Origin: Eubacteriales bacterium
Lineage (GTDB): Bacteria > Bacillota > Clostridia > Lachnospirales > Lachnospiraceae
DNA: 64,000 bases
Reading direction: 5' to 3'
Assembly (NCBI GenBank): GCA_030536855.1
Contig: JAUNPK010000012.1
Coordinates: forward strand, 1 to 64,000
This document shows, piece after piece, positions 23,740 through 32,767 of the stretch. The notes beneath the pieces were generated by a model. The model was not told the origin of the DNA. It searched no databases and saw nothing but the letters and a program-made list of their open reading frames with translations. The position numbers were made by a program, and so were the translations under genes. The first letter of the stretch is position 1. Each line of letters opens with the position of its first letter.

Positions 23740-24924
23740 TTACAAAGCCTTCTTATACAGCATCTCAATATCGCTTTGTTTTGAACTTCTTGGATTTACC
23801 AGAATATTTCCACTCTTCATGGCGTCCATTGCCATCGCTTCAATCTTTCCTTCGATTTCCTCTTCGGAAACAGATCCATTTTTAGCCACATTATTGATTG
23901 CTGTTGTAAGATTTTCCGGAATTCCGATTTCTTTATTCAAAGTTTTAATAGCATCTACAAGCATCAAAGGTTCAAACTCGCCCTCATATGCTTTACATTT
24001 GCTGATATAGTTATAAATCTTCATATATTTTCCATTATCAGCAATAGCATTGTATTCTGTGATAACCGGTAAAAGTACAGCATTTGCAACACCGTGGGGC
24101 ACATCAAAGTACGCACTTACAGGATGGCTCATTGCATGCACATTTCCTAATCTTGCCCATGAAAATGCGATTCCTGCAAAAAGAGAGCCTACAAGCATAT
24201 TTTCAGCGGCTTCGATATCTGCTCTGTTTGCCACATATCTTCTTATGTTGGCTCCTATAAGCTCCAAAGCCTTTTCCGCCATAGCATCTGAAAATGGCGA
24301 TGCTGCAGTGGATATATAAGCTTCAAGGGCATGAATCATTGCATCAACGCCGCAGGCTGCAGCAACCGTTGCTGGAGCTGTGGTAAGCAGCTGGGCATCA
24401 AGAATCGCATAAGACGGAATGAGCTTATAGCTGAATACTGTTAATTTATAATTTCTGCTGTGGTCTGTTATAACAGAAAATGCTGTAACTTCAGAACCTG
24501 TACCTGCAGTTGTGGGAATTGCAACAAGAGGAACGATATCTCCCGGTACCTTTCCGCCACCTTCATAATCCTGAATCTTTCCACCGTATTTTGCCACAAT
24601 GCCTACAGCCTTAGCTACATCCATTGGTGAACCTCCACCAAGTGCAATTATAAAATCAGCTCCACTTGATTTAAATTGTTCTGTAGCTTTCTCAACTGTC
24701 TCTGTACTTGGGTTACCTTCTGTTTCAGTGAAGCTTTTGCTTTCTATTCCTTTTGCCATTAAAGCATCAGCACATTTTCCAACTATGCCCATCTTATTAA
24801 GATGAGGTCCTGAAATAATAAATGCCTTCTTTCCACCAAGCTTTACTGCAACTTCAGGAAGCTTACTAATTCCGCCTTTTTCAACATATATATCCTGAGG
24901 TACAGAAAATGTAAAACTGTTCAT
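23740..24924 (-). CDS. Iron-containing alcohol dehydrogenase
   Basis: 394 residues, a full-length group III ADH. NAD(P) loop GGGSPMDVAKAVG and IPTTAGTGSEVT; metal ligands in GVDAMIHALEAY, NVHAMSHPVSAYFDVPHG. Reduces an aldehyde to an alcohol or hydroxy acid in the cytosol. Last gene of an operon with a permease, a class III aminotransferase and a kinase-like protein. The natural substrate is probably the semialdehyde made by the aminotransferase (inference; members of this family include 4-hydroxybutyrate dehydrogenases). Confidence 0.92.
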   Translation of the reverse strand: MNSFTFSVPQDIYVEKGGISKLPEVAVKLGGKKAFIISGPHLNKMGIVGKCADALMAKGIESKSFTETEGNPSTETVEKATEQFKSSGADFIIALGGGSPMDVAKAVGIVAKYGGKIQDYEGGGKVPGDIVPLVAIPTTAGTGSEVTAFSVITDHSRNYKLTVFSYKLIPSYAILDAQLLTTAPATVAAACGVDAMIHALEAYISTAASPFSDAMAEKALELIGANIRRYVANRADIEAAENMLVGSLFAGIAFSWARLGNVHAMSHPVSAYFDVPHGVANAVLLPVITEYNAIADNGKYMKIYNYISKCKAYEGEFEPLMLVDAIKTLNKEIGIPENLTTAINNVAKNGSVSEEEIEGKIEAMAMDAMKSGNILVNPRSSKQSDIEMLYKKAL

Positions 24925-24965
24925 AACCTAACAATCTCCCTTCAATCATCAGTAGCGACACATTA

Positions 24966-26489
24966 TTATGATGCTTTCTTTGCAAGCACTCTTTCGATAG
25001 CAGCTTCGATAACCTGATCAAGTTCTTCATCATTTGCTTCCGGCATAAGTGAAGCAGCTGCATCATCAGAAATAATTTCAACAAGAGTTCCGAATTTTTC
25101 ACCATATTTTCTCCTGCATATTATATAGAAAACAACTCCAAGGAGTGCCCAACCGCCTACCATAAGCCATTCCTGAAGAATCAAGCTTCCGCCTGAACCA
25201 GGAATACAGTACATAGCCACCATAAATCCAGACATAAGAACAGCCATTGTTCCTACGAATTTTCCTGCCGGAACCTTATATGGTCTTGCCATATCCTGCT
25301 CTTTTTTTCTTAAAATAAGAAATGATATTGAAACCATGCAATATGCAAGACAACATCCAAAGTTACCTGCATCACATATCCATACCATCATTTTTCTTCC
25401 TGCAAATGGAGCTATCATTGTAAGAGCACCAATAAGAATTAATGAGTTGATTGGTGTCTTACTCTTTGAATGAAGCTTTGCAAATACCGGTGGAATCATA
25501 TATGATTCTGCCATTGAATACATGGCTCTTGAACCACCAATCATAAATGAGTTCCATGATGTGATAATTCCGCACATTCCACCAACAATTATAACTTTTG
25601 CCATTACAGGTGTACCAAATGCCTTAGCCATAGCATCTGCAGTAACCAGTCCGGTTCCGCTCTGTGATAATGCAATAGCATTACCATCAAGAACATATCC
25701 TACAGCAAGGATAACTAATGCATAAAATACAACTGCCATAACAACTGAAAGAATCATCATCTTTCCTATCTTCTTTAATGGAACATTGATTTCTTCCGCT
25801 GCCTGTGGTATTACGTCAAATCCAATGAAGTAGAATGGTGTAACTACTGCAACAGAAAGAACACTCTTAATCATTGAACCACTTGATGTTCCCACAAAAG
25901 CCTGTCCTGAAAGATTATCTACATCTCCGTTAATAACGGAAGCAACAATAAGTAAAATTCCGGCACCACCGATAATCACAGTAAGAATTGTCTGTAATAC
26001 TGCGGCTGTTTTAGCACCCAAAATATTAATAACTGTGATGATAAGAGCTACAATAACAGCTACTGCCAACCATGATGCATATATATCAAATCCTGCTACT
26101 GTATAAAGATATCCTTTTAAAAATCCCGGCCATAAATATGTAAGAATTGTAGGGAAAGCACATGCTTCGAAGCATGCAACTCCCACATATCCCAGAATAA
26201 TTGCCCATGTACATACAAATGAACCTGTAGGTCCCATAGCTCTGTGACTGAATACATGTTCACCACCACACTGAGGCATTGCTGCTGTCAGTTCAGCATA
26301 TGTAAGACCAACAAAAAATATCATTATTCCGCCAATTGCAAATCCTAACGCAGCTCCAACAGCTCCGCCTGATTCAATCCAACCGCCTGAAGAAACAACC
26401 CATCCCCAGCCGATCATTGCGCCAAAAGCAATAACAAGTATGTCCCAGGCACTAAATACTTTATCAAAATCTGATTTTTTCTGGTTCAT
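24966..26489 (-). CDS. APC-family amino acid permease
   Basis: 507 residues with about 12 membrane helices. The helix I signature is AFGAMIGWGWVVSSGGW, with helix VI-like PFYFIGFDVIPQAAEEIN and a long cytoplasmic tail ending in a charged helix. Imports or exchanges an amino acid or amine at the cytoplasmic membrane. It lies between the kinase-like and ADH genes and likely delivers the substrate of the aminotransferase; the actual solute cannot be read from the sequence. Confidence 0.9.
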   Translation of the reverse strand: MNQKKSDFDKVFSAWDILVIAFGAMIGWGWVVSSGGWIESGGAVGAALGFAIGGIMIFFVGLTYAELTAAMPQCGGEHVFSHRAMGPTGSFVCTWAIILGYVGVACFEACAFPTILTYLWPGFLKGYLYTVAGFDIYASWLAVAVIVALIITVINILGAKTAAVLQTILTVIIGGAGILLIVASVINGDVDNLSGQAFVGTSSGSMIKSVLSVAVVTPFYFIGFDVIPQAAEEINVPLKKIGKMMILSVVMAVVFYALVILAVGYVLDGNAIALSQSGTGLVTADAMAKAFGTPVMAKVIIVGGMCGIITSWNSFMIGGSRAMYSMAESYMIPPVFAKLHSKSKTPINSLILIGALTMIAPFAGRKMMVWICDAGNFGCCLAYCMVSISFLILRKKEQDMARPYKVPAGKFVGTMAVLMSGFMVAMYCIPGSGGSLILQEWLMVGGWALLGVVFYIICRRKYGEKFGTLVEIISDDAAASLMPEANDEELDQVIEAAIERVLAKKAS

Positions 26490-26504
26490 ATCTGTTTCTC
26501 CTTC

Positions 26505-27119
26505 CTATTCCTGTTCCTTTTTTATATATTTCTCCGCAAGTGTTTCAATTAAATTTGCAGTTCCATCCACACCTAACAGGCTACTGTCAATAAGAATATC
26601 TCTGTTGTGACGGTCTCCTCTGTTGCTTCCTGTGAGTGCAAGATGCCTCTGATGCAATCTCTTATCATTTTCTGCAATTAACATCTTTGCATCCTTCTCA
26701 CTAAGATTATGTTTCTGCATTATGTATTCAAGTCTTGTTTCATTAGGGGCATATACAAAGACTCTTAAAACATTTTCTCTGTCCTTTAAAATGTAATCAG
26801 CAGAACGTCCGATAATAACACAAGATTCTCTGTCTGCCAGTTTCTTTACTATCTGCTTCTGTACATGGATTGCTCTGTCAGTAAGATCGGAATATTTAGA
26901 GAAATCTCCTCTTTCCTGTCCCTGAACACCTTTACCGGCAATAGTCACTCCGGATTCAACTTTATCCATTATTTCATTTGGAATACCAACCTCGCTGATA
27001 ATCTCATCTACTAAGTCTCTTCCGTAGAACCTTATTCCTAAATCTTCGGCAATCTTCTTACCTATAGAGTTGCCTCTGGCCCCATATTCACATCCAATTG
27101 TAATTACCAAAGGTTTCAT
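26505..27119 (-). CDS. Cytidylate kinase-like protein
   Basis: 204 residues; start at 27119 behind GGAGGACAAT. N-terminal ITIGCEYGARGNSIGKKIA is the family's modified P-loop, followed by FYGRDLVDEI, CVIIGRSADYIL and the conserved tail NRDILIDSSLLGVDGTANLI. These proteins, annotated as cytidylate kinase-like (AAA_33/PF13189), are common in gut clostridia; their true substrate is not known and CMP is not assured. Why it sits in a transaminase operon is unclear. Confidence 0.8.
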   Translation of the reverse strand: MKPLVITIGCEYGARGNSIGKKIAEDLGIRFYGRDLVDEIISEVGIPNEIMDKVESGVTIAGKGVQGQERGDFSKYSDLTDRAIHVQKQIVKKLADRESCVIIGRSADYILKDRENVLRVFVYAPNETRLEYIMQKHNLSEKDAKMLIAENDKRLHQRHLALTGSNRGDRHNRDILIDSSLLGVDGTANLIETLAEKYIKKEQE

Positions 27120-27173
27120 ATTGTCCTCCATTCACTTTCGCATATATTATGAACATCTATTACAAATTTTATA

Positions 27174-28388
27174 TTATGATAAACTTTCAACAGCTTCCTT
27201 AATGATATCTACAGCCTTATCACAATCTTCTTCTGTAAGAATAAGTGGTGGTACCATACGAATTGTATGCGCTCCTATTGCAGTAATAAGCAGATGTCTG
27301 TCAAGGCACGCATGCTTAACATCTACTCCGCCGATTGTATCGTCGAATTCAACGCCTACTAAAAGCCCCTGATGTCTTACTTCTTTAACATGTGGAAGTG
27401 TCTCTAATTTTGCTGAAAAATAATCTCCCATCTTCTTTGCATTTCCTGCCAAATCTCTGTCAAGAAGCTCATTTACCTCTGCAAGGGCTGCTGCACATGA
27501 TACCGGATGTCCGCCAAATGTTGTTCCATGTGAGCCTGCTGTGAATGCCTTTGATACTTCTTCTCTTGCACAGATTGCTCCGATTGGCATTCCGCCTCCC
27601 AGACCCTTTGCCATTGATACGATATCCGGCTTGATTCCGTAATTCATGTATGACATTACTGAGCCTGTTCTGCACCATCCTGTCTGTACCTCATCGATAA
27701 GAAGAAGCATACCATTCTCATCACAGAATTTTCTAAGACCTGTCATAAATTCCATTGTTGCAGGATGTACTCCACCTTCTCCCTGAACCGGTTCTATCAT
27801 AATTGCTATTGTATTTTCTGTACATGCATTTTTAAATGCTTCAAGGTCATTATATGGCGCATAAGAGAATCCGTATGTCATTGGTCCGAAGCCTACCTGA
27901 CATCCGTTTCCCGGCTGTCCTGTTGCTGACATAGCTCCAAATGTTCTTCCGTGGAATCCGTTCTTAGCTGTTACGATATGGTACTTGTTAGGACCATATT
28001 TCTCGATACCATACTTACGAGCCATTTTTATCATTGCTTCGTTAGCCTCTGCTCCTGAATTCTGGAAGAATATCTTATCCATTCCAATTGTTGTACAAAC
28101 CTTCTCAGCAAGAAGTGCCTGTGGAATTGTGTATGGATAGTTAAATGTATGCATTATATCTCCAACCTGATCCTTAACTGCTGCAACCACCTTTTCATTA
28201 CAGCTTCCGGCATTGTTTACTGCGATACCTGCGTAAAAATCAAGGTATGGAGTTCCATTTTCATCGTAAAGATACATATCTTTTGCTGTCTCAGCAAGAA
28301 AATCGAAACGCTCATATGTTTCAATCATGTACTTGTTTACTTTGTCCTTAATGTCCTGTGCTGTTAAACCTGTGTCTTTTAATCTCAT
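27174..28388 (-). CDS. Class III aminotransferase (omega-amino acid / acetylornithine type)
   Basis: 404 residues; start at 28388 behind GGGAGG. PLP-fold features: FFQNSGAEANEAMIKMARK, NGFHGRTFGAMSATG, LLIDEVQTGWCRTG, and the Schiff-base Lys in SMAKGLGGGMP. Transfers the omega-amino group of a substrate such as 4-aminobutyrate, 5-aminovalerate, ornithine or acetylornithine to 2-oxoglutarate or pyruvate. No arginine-biosynthesis gene is nearby; the permease and Fe-ADH downstream favour a fermentative role (inference). A leader with a terminator hairpin precedes it. Confidence 0.88.
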   Translation of the reverse strand: MRLKDTGLTAQDIKDKVNKYMIETYERFDFLAETAKDMYLYDENGTPYLDFYAGIAVNNAGSCNEKVVAAVKDQVGDIMHTFNYPYTIPQALLAEKVCTTIGMDKIFFQNSGAEANEAMIKMARKYGIEKYGPNKYHIVTAKNGFHGRTFGAMSATGQPGNGCQVGFGPMTYGFSYAPYNDLEAFKNACTENTIAIMIEPVQGEGGVHPATMEFMTGLRKFCDENGMLLLIDEVQTGWCRTGSVMSYMNYGIKPDIVSMAKGLGGGMPIGAICAREEVSKAFTAGSHGTTFGGHPVSCAAALAEVNELLDRDLAGNAKKMGDYFSAKLETLPHVKEVRHQGLLVGVEFDDTIGGVDVKHACLDRHLLITAIGAHTIRMVPPLILTEEDCDKAVDIIKEAVESLS

Positions 28389-28412
28389 AATCTTTACCTC
28401 CCTGAAATTGCA

Positions 28413-28472
28413 ATAAAAAAGGCAAAGACCACCGCTGGAAGAACTTACATCTTCCAATGGCGCCTTTGCCTT
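28413..28472 (-). promoter_or_regulatory. Leader terminator/attenuator upstream of aminotransferase
   Basis: The minus strand forms AAGGCAAAG...CTTTGCCTT (28419-28472) with an inner stem TGGAAGA/TCTTCCA and then TTTTTT. It is a rho-independent terminator placed in the 5' leader, 25 bases before the Shine-Dalgarno sequence. The operon therefore seems controlled by transcription attenuation, or by processing. It matches no riboswitch class I recognise. Confidence 0.6.
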
Positions 28473-28499
28473 AAATTAATTATTATATTGAACATATAC

Positions 28500-28528
28500 A
28501 CAATAACATTCAATATATTGGATGTCAA
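28500..28528 (-). promoter_or_regulatory. Sigma-A promoter of the aminotransferase operon
   Basis: TTGACA (28523-28528), 17-base spacer, TATTGT (28500-28505) on the minus strand. An inverted repeat ATATTGAA/TTCAATAT overlaps the -10 region and start site and may be an operator. Confidence 0.6.
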
Positions 28529-28755
28529 TACACTTTATTAAATTTTCTGATTTTTTGTTTTGATTTTCAGTAAAACATATATGTACCAGTTGATAAATAT
28601 GCCTTATATACTATATATCCTCTTGTTTAAAATTTCTTCATCAATTGAACAAATTCCTTGCCTTATAACTTATCAGCACGGATATTTGTGCATTATATTG
28701 TATATTTGTGTATCACATCTATCTTGTGTGGAATTTATAAATATTTTAGAAATAT
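28529..28755. other. AT-rich intergenic stretch, no gene
   Basis: Very AT-rich spacer between the glycosidase 3' end and the aminotransferase promoter; a plus-strand frame crosses it but has no binding site or family features. Confidence 0.5.
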
Positions 28756-28784
28756 TTTATAAAAATTTTCCGGGGTCAGACCCC
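28756..28784. repeat. Half copy of the GGGGTCAGACCCC palindromic repeat
   Basis: Contains GGGGTCAGACCCC (28772-28784) and the adjoining TTTTATAAAAATTTT, matching one arm of the full palindromes at 32682 and 56618. It lies inside the coding end of the glycosidase and supplies its last eight codons. Confidence 0.8.
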
Positions 28785-30784
28785 TTAGCCACAGCTATAA
28801 GAAGGCTTCCGTTACCCGGCAGATACAGCGGCAAATCCTTTCTTGAATTCTGACGATTGTTACCGCTCTCCACGTATTCGTTTTTAGGAGAATCCATCAA
28901 GAGCTGGCTAACAGCTGTATCCTTAAGTCCCAACTTATCCGCAGCCATGGCAATTACAGCAAAATCCCAGCCCCATAATGTTGGATAATCCCATACATCA
29001 ATAACTTTTAGAAGGGTTGATTTATATACATCCATATCTATAATATCTTTTGCCCCGAAGCCATCCAGCATTCCGTACACCATCAACATCAAAGGATGAT
29101 CAATAGCCTTCTCGGTAAATGTTTCAGGACAATTTTCATGGGATATATATAATCCGTCTGAAACAGGAAGAGGCGCTATACGTCCTGCTATATTGTCCCA
29201 TTTTTGTGAAAGAGTTATATCTCCAAGATGAGACGCCCACTGTGAAGCAATTACAAGTCCGTATCTAAAATAAGCCAATTCAAATATTGGATTTCTTGTA
29301 TCTTCAGGCAGATGTCTTTCCTGAACAGGAATAACCGGAGACTCAATATTGTAAGTATCAGACATAAAATCATACACCAGATAATCTTCCATAAATTCTG
29401 CCGTTTCTTTCACGAGTATCCAATATTTTCTCATATAAGTATCCACGTCTTCGGTGGATATTCCATTTTCTTTGTAACTATCAAGAACCATCTGCAACAT
29501 ATTGATTATATGCGGCTGCTGCCATACAAGGAGTGGGGCAATTTTTGATGGACAGTCTTTTCCCGTATAAGATACCATTTTAGTCCATCTTGCCCCTTTA
29601 TAACCGTTTCGTGCAGCATTTTTCCTGGCTTCAGGAAGAATATTAATATACCAGTCAAAGCTTCTTTCAAGCAATTCAGGATGTCCCCAAAGAGGTGCCC
29701 ACGCCATATGCCAGTAATGCATTTCAAGATGTGCCTTGCCATACCAGCTGTTGCAGGTAAGCCCCGTCTCCCCGGGAGGAATAAAGCCACTGTCATTAAT
29801 CACAAGGAGATATTGTGAAAGTATAACCCTTCTCATAAGTTCATTATTATCATGAATAAAGAACTTACCGCTATTCCAGTAGTTATGCCAGAATGCACGG
29901 CTATTTTTTGATGCATTTTCAAAATTTTCTCCTATCATTTTCTTACTCTGAAAATTCACAGAAAGATGAAGCAGATTTTCCCCAGAAGATACTCCGTATG
30001 CATGCTCCCTTAACTTTTCAACTCTTGAATCAGAGCTGATATTTACATAATATGTGGTCTCATCTGCAATCCGTTCAATGGTGCATTTATTACCATCTTT
30101 ACAATTCTCATAGCAAATCCTGTCAGAATGCCCTAAAACATCCGTCCAGTCAGACCCGGTTATATCACAGGATGGATATGGAAAATGTATTTCAACAGAA
30201 AGACCTTTTGTCAGAAGTTGAGAATTTATTTTAAATGCAACCGTATCTGATTCCGAGTCACACACAGTAACCACATTTACAAATCCTTCATCTCCATATT
30301 GTTTAAATCTGAAAGTGCTGTGAAGCAGTCCCGTAGAAATATCAAGTGTCTGATTTATACAATCTAAATCATTTCCATTAACAGGTTCACCTTTAAACAT
30401 AAAAGTAATTCTGCCAAGATTGAACTTATGAGGATTCTGCCGAACCCAGTCATAGGCATCCTCATTTCCTTCATACTTTACACGGGGATAAGATACCCTT
30501 CTTCCCATGTAGTCATATTCCGTCATTTTCACATCATCGAGAGAATAACATCCCCTCTCATTATCCGCCTTTATTACATGCCATGCCCATTCAGCCATGG
30601 TACATAACGGTGTTTCATCCAAATAATCATCATACAATGTCTGCATACCTGTAATATCTGCGGTAAAACAAATTCTTCCGTTTCCCACAGACAATGGCGA
30701 CTTTGCGTTAACACTACTCAAATGAGGATTATATTTTTTTACAATCTCTTCTCGATTTATATTGTTGTTATTAATATTCTTCAT
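28757..30784 (-). CDS. Six-hairpin glycosidase-like protein (GH65/GH95-related)
   Basis: 675 residues; start at 30784 (AGGGTGAAT then ATG). No signal peptide, so cytosolic. An N-terminal beta-sandwich (SPLSVGNGRICFTADITGMQ) is followed by an (alpha/alpha)6 toroid with NSWYGKAHLEMHYWHMAWAP and LWGHPELLERSFDWY, the glycosidase pattern in which an acidic residue near the helices is catalytic. Substrate unknown. The final residues GSDPGKFL are encoded by an inserted repeat, so the native C-terminus has been replaced after GSLLIAVAK. Monocistronic. Confidence 0.75.
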   Translation of the reverse strand: MKNINNNNINREEIVKKYNPHLSSVNAKSPLSVGNGRICFTADITGMQTLYDDYLDETPLCTMAEWAWHVIKADNERGCYSLDDVKMTEYDYMGRRVSYPRVKYEGNEDAYDWVRQNPHKFNLGRITFMFKGEPVNGNDLDCINQTLDISTGLLHSTFRFKQYGDEGFVNVVTVCDSESDTVAFKINSQLLTKGLSVEIHFPYPSCDITGSDWTDVLGHSDRICYENCKDGNKCTIERIADETTYYVNISSDSRVEKLREHAYGVSSGENLLHLSVNFQSKKMIGENFENASKNSRAFWHNYWNSGKFFIHDNNELMRRVILSQYLLVINDSGFIPPGETGLTCNSWYGKAHLEMHYWHMAWAPLWGHPELLERSFDWYINILPEARKNAARNGYKGARWTKMVSYTGKDCPSKIAPLLVWQQPHIINMLQMVLDSYKENGISTEDVDTYMRKYWILVKETAEFMEDYLVYDFMSDTYNIESPVIPVQERHLPEDTRNPIFELAYFRYGLVIASQWASHLGDITLSQKWDNIAGRIAPLPVSDGLYISHENCPETFTEKAIDHPLMLMVYGMLDGFGAKDIIDMDVYKSTLLKVIDVWDYPTLWGWDFAVIAMAADKLGLKDTAVSQLLMDSPKNEYVESGNNRQNSRKDLPLYLPGNGSLLIAVAKGSDPGKFL

Positions 30785-30844
30785 ATTCACCCTGCGATAT
30801 TTGTTTATAATTTATCTTATTTAGTTCATCTTATTTATTTCTGA

Positions 30845-31372
30845 TTATCTTATATAATATACGTAATCATCTTTTCTTGGAGCAGCTTCCTTAAGGGGAG
30901 CAGCAGCATAACCCAACACCAAATGTCCTATTCCTTCATAATCTCCCTTGATGCCTAAATCCTCAAGAATCTTCTTGCCTTCAGGAGAGTCAAATTCTTC
31001 TTTAGCTCTGTGAATCCAACAGCTGTCAACTCCTAAATCTGCGGCTGCATTCATAAGATTTCCCATAACAAGACTTCCGTCATATATATATGTAGATACA
31101 GACCTGTCAGCCAGAACTATTAACAACTCAGGCGCTCCGTAAAAAGTATCAACGCCCTCACCACGTCCCATAATCTCTCCATTCATCTTTGAAAGTTTAT
31201 CACGCATTTCCTTGTTGGTTACTGCAATAATGATTGGAGACTGTCTTCCCATTCCTGAAGCGGCATAAGTTCCGGCTTTTATAATCGCCTGAAGTTTCTC
31301 CTCTTCAATCATATCCGGCTTGAAATTTTTGCAGCTTCTTCTTGTTTCTAATACCTTTAAAGTTTCTGACAT
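30845..31372 (-). CDS. Nitroreductase-family FMN protein
   Basis: 175 residues; start at 31372 behind AAAGGAG. FMN-binding RRSCKNFK at the N-terminus, GTYAASGMGRQSP, and the C-terminal GHLVLGYAAAPLKEA. Reduces nitro-compounds, quinones or enones with NAD(P)H; the physiological substrate is unknown. A short single-domain form without ferredoxin domain. Confidence 0.9.
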   Translation of the reverse strand: MSETLKVLETRRSCKNFKPDMIEEEKLQAIIKAGTYAASGMGRQSPIIIAVTNKEMRDKLSKMNGEIMGRGEGVDTFYGAPELLIVLADRSVSTYIYDGSLVMGNLMNAAADLGVDSCWIHRAKEEFDSPEGKKILEDLGIKGDYEGIGHLVLGYAAAPLKEAAPRKDDYVYYIR

Positions 31373-31506
31373 TTTATTTACTCCTTTCACATAACCTGAT
31401 TTTTTTACTCTGATATTTGATTATAACACAACGCAAGAGCTTTTTAAGACTAGATTGAATATTTGCAGCAAATATATTATTATTTTTGAAAATCAAGGAG
31501 GGAATT

Positions 31507-32679
31507 ATGTTACAGAGTATTGCATTGATTTTAATTGTAGGAATGTCTTTGGGATGGTTGTTTAAAAAGATTAAACTCCCCAGCCTTATAGGAATGCTTC
31601 TCACTGGAATTGTGCTGGGGCCTTATGTTTTGAATCTTATAGATTCATCTATTCTTGGAATATCCTCTGGCCTTCGCAAAATTGCACTTATTATTATTTT
31701 GACTCGTGCCGGATTAAGCCTTGATATTTCAGGATTGAAGAAAATAGGCCGCCCTGCTGTTATGATGTGCTTTATCCCTGCAAGTTTCGAACTGCTGGGC
31801 ATATTACTGTTAGCGCCTAAACTTCTTGGAGTCAGCATTTTGGATGCTGCAATCATCGGTTCTGTTCTTGCAGCGGTTTCTCCGGCTGTTGTTGTTCCCA
31901 GAATGGTAAAACTTATGGAAGAAGGGTACGGAACCAAAAAGGGAATTCCCCAGCTGATTTTGGCCGGAGCCTCTGTTGATGATGTTTATGTGATTGTTTT
32001 ATTTACAACATTTATATCAATGGCTCAGGGAACAGAAACATCTGTTATAAGCTTTATTAATATACCCATTTCTATTGTTCTGGGTATTGGCATCGGCATA
32101 AGCGTGGGTTTTGTTCTCTCGAAATTTTTCGAAAAGGTACATATTCGGGATACAAGCAAAGTATTAATTATACTGAGCCTGTCTTTTATACTGGTGTCAA
32201 TTGAAAATGTGCTTGAAACGCCTATCACATTTTCCGCTTTAATTGCCATCATGTGCATAGGAGTTGCAATTCAGCGCTTCAGAAATCCAATAGCTAAGAG
32301 GCTTGGACTAAAATACAATAAACTATGGGTTGGTGCAGAAATATTTCTGTTTGTTCTGGTAGGGGCCACCGTAAACATTAATTATCTGGGAAATGTTGGA
32401 ATAAAAGCTTTGGTTGTGATTGCCGGTGCTCTTATATTCAGGATGATTGGTGTATTTGTATGCTTGATTAAGACAGATTTTAACGCAAAGGAAAGACTCT
32501 TTACAATGATGGCATACACCCCTAAAGCAACAGTCCAGGCTGCTATTGGCGGCATCCCTCTAAGTCTTGGACTTTATTGCGGAGATATAACATTAACCAT
32601 AGCTGTGCTGGCTATAGTACTCACAGCACCACTGGGAGCATTTGCCATAGATATTACGTACAAAAAATTGTTGAAATAA
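31507..32679 (+). CDS. Cation:proton antiporter (CPA family)
   Basis: 390 residues, 12 or so membrane helices. Start at 31507 behind AAGGAGGGAATT (a longer frame from 31486 is less well supported). Helices such as GMSLGWLFKKIKLPSLIGML, LTGIVLGPYVLNLI and the inverted-repeat fold with GASVDDVYVIVLFTTFI, where the DD pair is a likely ion-binding site, match the NhaA-fold CPA antiporters. Exchanges Na+ or K+ for H+ at the membrane. Its stop is followed at once by a palindromic terminator repeat. Confidence 0.87.
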   Translation: MLQSIALILIVGMSLGWLFKKIKLPSLIGMLLTGIVLGPYVLNLIDSSILGISSGLRKIALIIILTRAGLSLDISGLKKIGRPAVMMCFIPASFELLGILLLAPKLLGVSILDAAIIGSVLAAVSPAVVVPRMVKLMEEGYGTKKGIPQLILAGASVDDVYVIVLFTTFISMAQGTETSVISFINIPISIVLGIGIGISVGFVLSKFFEKVHIRDTSKVLIILSLSFILVSIENVLETPITFSALIAIMCIGVAIQRFRNPIAKRLGLKYNKLWVGAEIFLFVLVGATVNINYLGNVGIKALVVIAGALIFRMIGVFVCLIKTDFNAKERLFTMMAYTPKATVQAAIGGIPLSLGLYCGDITLTIAVLAIVLTAPLGAFAIDITYKKLLK

Positions 32680-32681
32680 GA

Positions 32682-32764
32682 AGAGGGGGTCAGACCCCAT
32701 TAAAATTTTATAAACTTTTCCCTCGAAAAGTTTATAAAAATTTTATGGGGTCTGACCCCCCTCT
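32682..32764. repeat. GGGGTCAGACCCC palindrome acting as bidirectional terminator
   Basis: AGAGGGGGTCAGACCCC...GGGGTCTGACCCC(CC)TCT with inner arms rich in TTTATAAA. It fills the gap between the convergent antiporter and ABC permease genes, which end on each side within 3 bases. The stem has T-rich stretches either way, so it likely terminates both. Confidence 0.85.
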
Positions 32765-32767
32765 ACC

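Noticed and set aside
23740-28388. Arginine or acetylornithine biosynthesis operon
   Set aside because: Only the class III aminotransferase would fit; no arg gene is present and the permease and Fe-ADH do not belong to that pathway.
28440-28456. Start-stop (ATGTAA) with GGAAG in the leader hairpin loop
   Set aside because: Suggestive of a minimal ORF, but the bases are buried in the hairpin and the pattern is short enough to be chance.
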